Below the pieces are notes generated by a model. It saw only the letters and a list, made by a program, of their open reading frames with translations. It was not told where the DNA came from and did not search any database. A program made the position numbers and the translations under genes. A DNA stretch of 24,838 bases, taken from the NCBI GenBank assembly GCA_002428455.1, contig DIWL01000055.1, positions 1 to 24,838 on the forward strand, written 5' to 3'. The number at the start of each line of letters is the position of its first letter. Position 1 is the first letter of the stretch. This stretch comes from Anaerolineaceae bacterium UBA6107 (GTDB taxonomy: Bacteria > Chloroflexota > Anaerolineae > Anaerolineales > Anaerolineaceae). Below, one piece after another: positions 20,606 through 24,838 of the stretch.

Positions 20606-21523
20606 ATGGCCAGTAATAAATTGAGGTTGTGTTTGATCACATTTCTATTGATTTTCCTGACAAGTTGTAATGGACAAAAGCAATCTCTATCACCGACGTT
20701 TGCGCCCATCGCAACACCATCCATCGCTCCCACGCACACACCCACCATCACCCCCACACCAACCCCACAGGTTATGAAAATCTCAGATCTTCTGGAGGAT
20801 TGCGAAGGGCTGGCGGATCGCCAATCCACTGTCATACTGACAGGAAAAGTATTCCTGCCGGATGAAACGGTTTACGGTTACCAGGGCTGGTACGGAATGG
20901 ACCTCATCCAAGGGGACAAAGTAAGAGCGCTGTTCAGCGTCGGTACGGGGGTCAACCAGATGGAGGACCTGCCGCAGTACTTCCATGAGCAGGACCTGCT
21001 GATTTACGCGGCTGATGGCAGGTTGATCCGCCACGCCCACGAGGTCAGTGTCACCGGCCGAGCAAAATACCGCGCTGACAGTGAAGATCGCCGCTGCGAG
21101 ATTTATGTTGAAAGTGTGGAATCCCGCATGCCGGCCACTGTACTTGAGCCGATGGATTTGAAGATTGGTGAGTTACTGGACGGTAACGAGGTGAATGATT
21201 GCGATGACCTGGAGTTTTCGCGTCAATTCATCCGACTCACTGGTGCTGTTCGCCTCGATGATTATTCGTCAATGTGCCAGCTGGGTGTTTGCAAGATCAT
21301 CTTTTCCGATAGTACGGGGAATGCCTTTGTGTACCTGCTGGAAGGGGAAGGATCGAATCGCATGCAGACCCTGCCGGAGCAGTTTTCTGATCGGGACCTG
21401 GTGATCCGCGATAGAGATGGCGTGCTCGTGGAAAACAAGTGGCTCAGCCTGGTAGGGGTGACCCGGCAGGGAGATGTTGGGGCGTGTGAACTGATCGTTT
21501 ACGCGGTAGAAGCTGGTGAATAA
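20606..21523 (+). CDS. Lipoprotein with two tandem repeat domains
   Basis: A 305-residue lipoprotein. The signal peptide has the lipobox LTSC, and a Thr/Pro tether (SPTFAPIATPSIAPTHTPTI) follows. Two related domains occupy about residues 58-175 and 185-300. Each starts with an I-(S/G)-(D/E)-L-L stretch and an acidic loop containing Cys, then a (L)TG(K/A)V strand, an F-V/I-x-G/E loop, the segment D-L-P/E-Q-(Y/F)F-x-(E/D)-(Q/R)-D-L, and a final C-E-I-Y/L-V strand. The shared V-T-G and RCEIYV/ACELIVY ends suggest an OB-fold-like beta barrel, which is only a guess. No named family is recognised. ATG 20606 is 15 bases from AGGAG. An in-frame ATT at 20597 has better spacing, so the start is uncertain. 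Confidence 0.65.
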   Translation: MASNKLRLCLITFLLIFLTSCNGQKQSLSPTFAPIATPSIAPTHTPTITPTPTPQVMKISDLLEDCEGLADRQSTVILTGKVFLPDETVYGYQGWYGMDLIQGDKVRALFSVGTGVNQMEDLPQYFHEQDLLIYAADGRLIRHAHEVSVTGRAKYRADSEDRRCEIYVESVESRMPATVLEPMDLKIGELLDGNEVNDCDDLEFSRQFIRLTGAVRLDDYSSMCQLGVCKIIFSDSTGNAFVYLLEGEGSNRMQTLPEQFSDRDLVIRDRDGVLVENKWLSLVGVTRQGDVGACELIVYAVEAGE

Positions 21524-21539
21524 ATCGCATAGATATAAT

Positions 21540-22217
21540 TTACGCCACCCACAGGAAGTAAACCCCCACCAGGATCAGCAGTACGCCACCGATTTTATTG
21601 ATCAGGTCGTTCCACCTGCCGAACGCGCGCAGGTTCTTGAGCACACCAGCGAAGGTGCCTGCCAGCACTACCGGCACCGCGCATCCCAGTGCGTACAGGA
21701 AGAGCAGGGCAGCGCCATAAGCAACGCCGGATTGCTGAGCCATCACGTAGGTGAGGATGACCGCCAGCACGGGGGTAGCGCATTGTGATACCACCAGCCC
21801 GGAAACCAACCCCAACAAAAATGCCCCCGGCAGACCGCGCGCCTTCACCTTGTCGCGCAGCTCCTCCATCCAGACCGGCACGCTGAAACGCAATACACCA
21901 ATCATTTGCAGTCCAATAATGAAGCATACCGCCGCCACGACGTAATACCATACGCGCGTACCGCCGCCGAGCAGGCCACCCACCACTGCTGCGATCACAC
22001 CCAGCAGCGTGAAAGTGACCGCCATACCGATCGAGAAGACCAGCGAGATCCAGAAGGCACGCCGGCGCGGCAGGTCTTTGGAGCCGCCGATGTAGCCTAC
22101 GATCAGCGGGATCATGGCGACGTTGCACGGACCCACGCCGGTGAGTAGTCCGCCCAGGAAAACCAGCAGGTAGCCGGCGACGGACGAGGGCTGCAGCAGG
22201 GAGGGATCGATGGTTAT
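21540..22217 (-). CDS. ccdA: CcdA-family thiol:disulfide membrane transporter, possible AUA start
   Basis: A six-helix membrane protein of the CcdA/DsbD-beta family that carries electrons across the membrane for periplasmic or outer-face thioredoxins (cytochrome c maturation or disulfide reduction). The redox cysteines are Cys31 (GPCNVAMIP) and Cys146 (SQCATPVLAV), counted from the ATA start. The usual start codons begin only at GTG 22136, which would remove the first helix. The open frame continues upstream with a normal CcdA N-terminus (TIDPSLLQPSSVAGYLLVFL) and no ATG, GTG or TTG. GGGAGGT lies five bases before ATA 22217-22215, and this ATA overlaps the TAA of the upstream thioredoxin-like gene as ATAA. 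Length is 225 residues, usual for the family. Confidence 0.75.
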   Translation of the reverse strand: MTIDPSLLQPSSVAGYLLVFLGGLLTGVGPCNVAMIPLIVGYIGGSKDLPRRRAFWISLVFSIGMAVTFTLLGVIAAVVGGLLGGGTRVWYYVVAAVCFIIGLQMIGVLRFSVPVWMEELRDKVKARGLPGAFLLGLVSGLVVSQCATPVLAVILTYVMAQQSGVAYGAALLFLYALGCAVPVVLAGTFAGVLKNLRAFGRWNDLINKIGGVLLILVGVYFLWVA

Positions 22218-22672
22218 GGCGTACCTCCCGCCAGGGCACTCAGCTCAGTGCGCAGATCCTTCGGGCTGATCTCGCCAACGATCACCTTTTCTTTACCGCC
22301 GGCATCCACCAGCAGCAGGGTGGGGGCGGTTTGCACGCCAACCTGCTCCACCAGGGCGCGCTCACGCATGTCGGTCACATCTGCGTCCAAAAGAACCACG
22401 CTGTCTTTGAACTCGGGGTAGACCTCGTCCAGGCTGGCCTGCACCTGCTCACAGGAGCTGCAGTCCGGCGAGTGAAAGAAAACGACCACCGGTTTCCCGG
22501 CGGCGCGGTATTCGGACAGTCGCGCCGCGGCCGGCTCGCTGTTGAGCCAGTTGCGTGCTTTTGCCGCGTCCTTAAGCACGGCGATCAGCGCCACGAAGGC
22601 GATCACCCCCAGCACGATCAGCCAGGAGCGAGTTCTTTTTCGTTTTTCCGCAATTTCATAATCGTGTGACAT
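22214..22672 (-). CDS. Membrane-anchored thioredoxin-fold protein (CcdA partner)
   Basis: A 152-residue protein with a basic N-terminus, one membrane anchor (SWLIVLGVIAFVALIAVL), and an external thioredoxin fold. The active site is HSPDCSSCEQV (Cys71, Cys74), the cis-proline motif is QTAPTLLLVD, and the final helix is SPKDLRTELSAL. The redox pair CSSC is unlike CGPC of thioredoxin and CPHC of DsbA, so its potential cannot be guessed. The overlap with ccdA (ATAA) points to one operon: CcdA supplies electrons and this protein passes them to an outer-face partner. ATG 22672 is preferred because the extra residues from 22726 look like read-through. No strong Shine-Dalgarno is visible. Confidence 0.75.
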   Translation of the reverse strand: MSHDYEIAEKRKRTRSWLIVLGVIAFVALIAVLKDAAKARNWLNSEPAAARLSEYRAAGKPVVVFFHSPDCSSCEQVQASLDEVYPEFKDSVVLLDADVTDMRERALVEQVGVQTAPTLLLVDAGGKEKVIVGEISPKDLRTELSALAGGTP

Positions 22673-22802
22673 TGGTTTTTCTCGCTTACCAGTAATGGTT
22701 GATATTCTAATCGAAAATATCAACATTGACCCGCTTGTCTGCCATCCAGGCGAATAAACTCTGAATTTTTCCTTAATTCTGAGAAATTGTGGAAATTATT
22801 GA

Positions 22803-22831
22803 TTGACTTTTGGAAAGTAAACCCGTATAAT
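22803..22831 (+). promoter_or_regulatory. Promoter of the surface-protein gene
   Basis: TTGACT (22803-22808) and consensus TATAAT (22826-22831) are 17 bp apart. Transcription should start near 22838, leaving a 53-base leader with AAAGGAG ahead of ATG 22891. It is one of the strongest promoters in the window. Confidence 0.75.
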
Positions 22832-22890
22832 TATACAAATCGGATAAATTTTATCGTATTTAGTATTACTTAGGTTCGAAAGGAGTCAGA

Positions 22891-23703
22891 ATGAAAAGCG
22901 GATTTAAAAAATGGATTGGGGGGATAGGCAAGGTCTTGAACCTGCTGGGGATTATTCTACTGGCCACCGGTTTCCTGGTCACCACGGTGAATCAACCGGT
23001 GCAGGCTGACCAACCGGATATGGTTACCATCTGCCACGCAGCCGGGCAGGATGGCACACTCCAATACGTGACCCTCACGATCTCGTGGAACGCAGCGTTC
23101 GGTCAGGCTGGACACTTCTATGAAGATGGTACACCGCGCGCAGGACATGAGAATGATTATTTGGGCGCCTGCCGTGAAGACGCGACTGCCACTCCAACCA
23201 ACACAGCAGTTCCACCTACAAACACGCCGACCAATACACCCACTAACACGCCGATACCTCCCACCAACACGCCCACCAATACGCCCACCAACACGCCGAT
23301 ACCTCCCACCAACACGCCTACCAATACACCCACCAACACGCCGATACCTCCTACCAACACGCCAACCAATACACCCACTAACACGCCGACTGATCCTCCG
23401 GGCAACCTGCCCACTCAGACACCTATACCCACTGAGACACAGGTAGAAACCAGCACACCTGTACCCACAGACAAGCCGAAGTCCACCCCCACCACCCCGC
23501 CAGTCAGCGACCCGGGTGATCCTCCGGTCACTCTGTCCACGCTGCCCGTACCGGCAGTCAACAACCCTGAGGTACTCATCCCCGTCACCGGTGCTGACCT
23601 TTCCGGACTGAATCGCACCAAAGCCGGCAGGATGATGATGAACCTGGGTTCCCTGTTCCTGGGTCTGGGACTCGTCTTCTACGGCATCTCGCGCAGGCAA
23701 TAG
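22891..23703 (+). CDS. Surface protein with PT-repeat stalk and IPVTG sorting signal
   Basis: A 270-residue exported protein. A signal peptide (1-39) precedes a compact domain (about 43-97, VTICHAAGQDGTLQYVTLTI, then FGQAGHFYEDGTPRAGHENDYLG) with two Cys and several His, which could bind a metal. Residues 100-170 are a repeated PTNTPTNTP stalk. The C-terminus has the tripartite layout of sortase substrates: a pentapeptide IPVTG (230-234), a membrane helix (249-266) and the basic tail RRQ. The motif differs from LPxTG in its first residue, and about 15 residues separate it from the helix. The sortase encoded 58 bases downstream is the likely partner. Strong promoter and Shine-Dalgarno (AAAGGAG). 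Confidence 0.75.
   Translation: MKSGFKKWIGGIGKVLNLLGIILLATGFLVTTVNQPVQADQPDMVTICHAAGQDGTLQYVTLTISWNAAFGQAGHFYEDGTPRAGHENDYLGACREDATATPTNTAVPPTNTPTNTPTNTPIPPTNTPTNTPTNTPIPPTNTPTNTPTNTPIPPTNTPTNTPTNTPTDPPGNLPTQTPIPTETQVETSTPVPTDKPKSTPTTPPVSDPGDPPVTLSTLPVPAVNNPEVLIPVTGADLSGLNRTKAGRMMMNLGSLFLGLGLVFYGISRRQ
23209..23395 (+). repeat. 45-bp tandem repeat encoding PTNT stalk
   Basis: About four copies of a 45-bp unit encode PTNTPTNTPTNTPIP. Marker GATACCT occurs at 23253, 23298 and 23343, exactly 45 bp apart, with only silent third-base changes between units. Within a unit a 12-bp sub-repeat is visible. Such arrays change copy number easily and can collapse in assembly. Confidence 0.8.
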
Positions 23704-23715
23704 TCAATTCACTGC

Positions 23716-23747
23716 CCGGGCGTGGAAATGGATCACGCCCGGTTTTT
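23716..23747 (+). terminator. Intrinsic terminator between surface-protein and sortase genes
   Basis: CCGGGCGTG (23716-23724) pairs perfectly with CACGCCCGG (23734-23742) and is followed by TTTTT (23743-23747). The sortase ATG lies just 14 bases further, leaving no room for a normal promoter, so sortase expression may rely on read-through. Confidence 0.8.
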
Positions 23748-23761
23748 CTTAAGACTTATCA

Positions 23762-24532
23762 ATGAAAAAACAGCGCAAAACACACAACGGCATCCTTTAC
23801 ATCGCTCTCGGATTGATCCTGCTGGCGGTGTCCATTCCCGGATATTTCTCCTCCGCGGACACCGGTGCTGCGTTATCATCGGAACCGCCTCAAGCTGTTC
23901 CGCGTGAGGTGCTTACCAGCGTGGTCAACGTTCCACCCAGCCGCGCGATCGCGCTCAAAGTGGATGGGCTGCCGCAGAGGATCGAGGCAATCACGTCGGA
24001 GCAACAGACAATCATTCCAACCTACCTGGATGTCACCGCTGCATTCCTGCGCTCAAATGACTCAAGCCTGGATAATCCGCCCGTGCCTGACCGTATCGAG
24101 ATCCCCGTAATTAAACTAGACGCCCCGGTGATCGCTGCGGATCACCGCTATACCGAGGTCGAAGGCGCCACCTTCGGACAGTGGCTGGCGCCGTCCTTTT
24201 TTGCCGCCGGCTGGCATCCCGATTCAGCGCTGCCGGGCGAGGCGGGCAACACGGTGATCAACGGGCACCACAATATCGATGGCGAGGTGTTTGCCGACCT
24301 GGTCGATGTCAAGGAAGGTGACCATATCTTTGTCTATTCCGGTGAACGGGCGTTCGAGTACGTGGTAACCAACCGCATGATCCTGCCCGAGACCTTCATG
24401 GACGCCGCCACCCGCCTGGACAACGCACGCTGGTTGGGGCGCAGCGATGATGTGCGCCTGACCTTGGTCACCTGCTGGCCGCTGGAATCCTACACCCACC
24501 GCCTGATCCTGGTGGCGGTGCCTGTTGAGTAA
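23762..24532 (+). CDS. Sortase-family transpeptidase (class E/F-like)
   Basis: A 256-residue membrane-anchored sortase. The N-terminal helix (GILYIALGLILLAVSIPGYF) is followed by a 75-residue stalk and the sortase beta-barrel (IEIPVIKLDAPVIAA onward). The catalytic set is His169 (VINGHHNIDGEVFADL), Cys238 (LTLVTCWP) and Arg247 (YTHRLILV). It would cut the neighbouring protein's sorting signal between Thr and Gly and join it to a surface acceptor. Sortases of this single-barrel form are found in Chloroflexota and Actinobacteria. No Shine-Dalgarno is evident before ATG 23762, and a terminator sits 14 bases upstream. The pair is probably one functional unit. Confidence 0.85.
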   Translation: MKKQRKTHNGILYIALGLILLAVSIPGYFSSADTGAALSSEPPQAVPREVLTSVVNVPPSRAIALKVDGLPQRIEAITSEQQTIIPTYLDVTAAFLRSNDSSLDNPPVPDRIEIPVIKLDAPVIAADHRYTEVEGATFGQWLAPSFFAAGWHPDSALPGEAGNTVINGHHNIDGEVFADLVDVKEGDHIFVYSGERAFEYVVTNRMILPETFMDAATRLDNARWLGRSDDVRLTLVTCWPLESYTHRLILVAVPVE

Positions 24533-24574
24533 GGGATGAGTGAGTAGAGATTAGTGATTGGTAAAGAAGGAGCC

Positions 24575-24609
24575 GGGAATGGTCTGTTTCCTCGGAGGAA
24601 CAGATTCCC
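24575..24609. promoter_or_regulatory. Hairpin between sortase and arsC-like genes
   Basis: GGGAA (24575-24579) pairs with TTCCC (24605-24609). Inside, TCTGTT pairs with AACAGA and CCT with AGG, with small bulges. There is no U-tract. It may end the sortase transcript weakly or act in the leader of the arsC-like gene, which starts 15 bases later. Confidence 0.35.
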
Positions 24610-24623
24610 TGTAAAATTACAAA

Positions 24624-24838
<215 letters not shown>

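Noticed and set aside
23209..23395. 45-bp repeats considered as a regulatory or CRISPR array
   Set aside because: They are in frame, differ mainly by silent changes, and encode a PTNT stalk.

Overview
The window looks like chromosomal DNA of an environmental Chloroflexota-type bacterium, probably Anaerolineae-like. That placement is inferred from gene style and not from a marker gene. The supporting signs are moderately GC-rich coding DNA with AT-rich intergenic regions, many small lipoproteins with Thr/Pro linkers, a surface protein with (PTNT)n repeats and an IPVTG-type sorting motif beside its own sortase, MerR and AraC regulators fused to GyrI-like domains, and recognisable sigma70-type promoters and intrinsic terminators. 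No rRNA, tRNA, CRISPR array, transposase or integrase was seen.

Layout. 1-6031: the end of a membrane protein, a NIF3/PII-like protein, a large lipoprotein with four FN3-like modules, small membrane proteins and lipoproteins, a BmrR-type MerR regulator with a classic 19-bp-spacer promoter, and a dUTPase. 6222-7713: an SDR oxidoreductase and a TetR regulator whose promoter appears to overlap the preceding terminator. 7811-9710: a MerR regulator plus a cytosolic vWA protein, with a palindrome inside the promoter spacer. 9963-10895: a GrpB-family protein and a PPOX/F420-type flavoprotein.

10896-18216 is the most unusual part, a plasmid-like replication and partition block. It holds a ParA plus ribbon-helix-helix pair with repeated operator/centromere-like sites, an AraC-GyrI regulator of different composition, three parS-like palindromes, a ParA-ParB pair, an ExeA/TniB-like AAA ATPase with a small coupled partner, and a protein that joins a DnaA domain I to a C-terminal winged-helix-like region and has no AAA+ motor. 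The block is bordered on one side by a degenerate 24-28 bp tandem repeat array and on the other by a DUF4143 ATPase gene and a palindrome array with 32-bp pitch.

19684-24838: a frameshifted CPBP protease gene, a lipoprotein with an internal duplication, a membrane thioredoxin/CcdA pair, the surface protein/sortase pair, and the start of an arsC-like gene.

Two genes (2223-2600 and ccdA, 21540-22217) have no usual start codon at their natural N-terminus. Each instead has an ATA codon at the ideal distance from a strong Shine-Dalgarno, which suggests AUA initiation in this organism.
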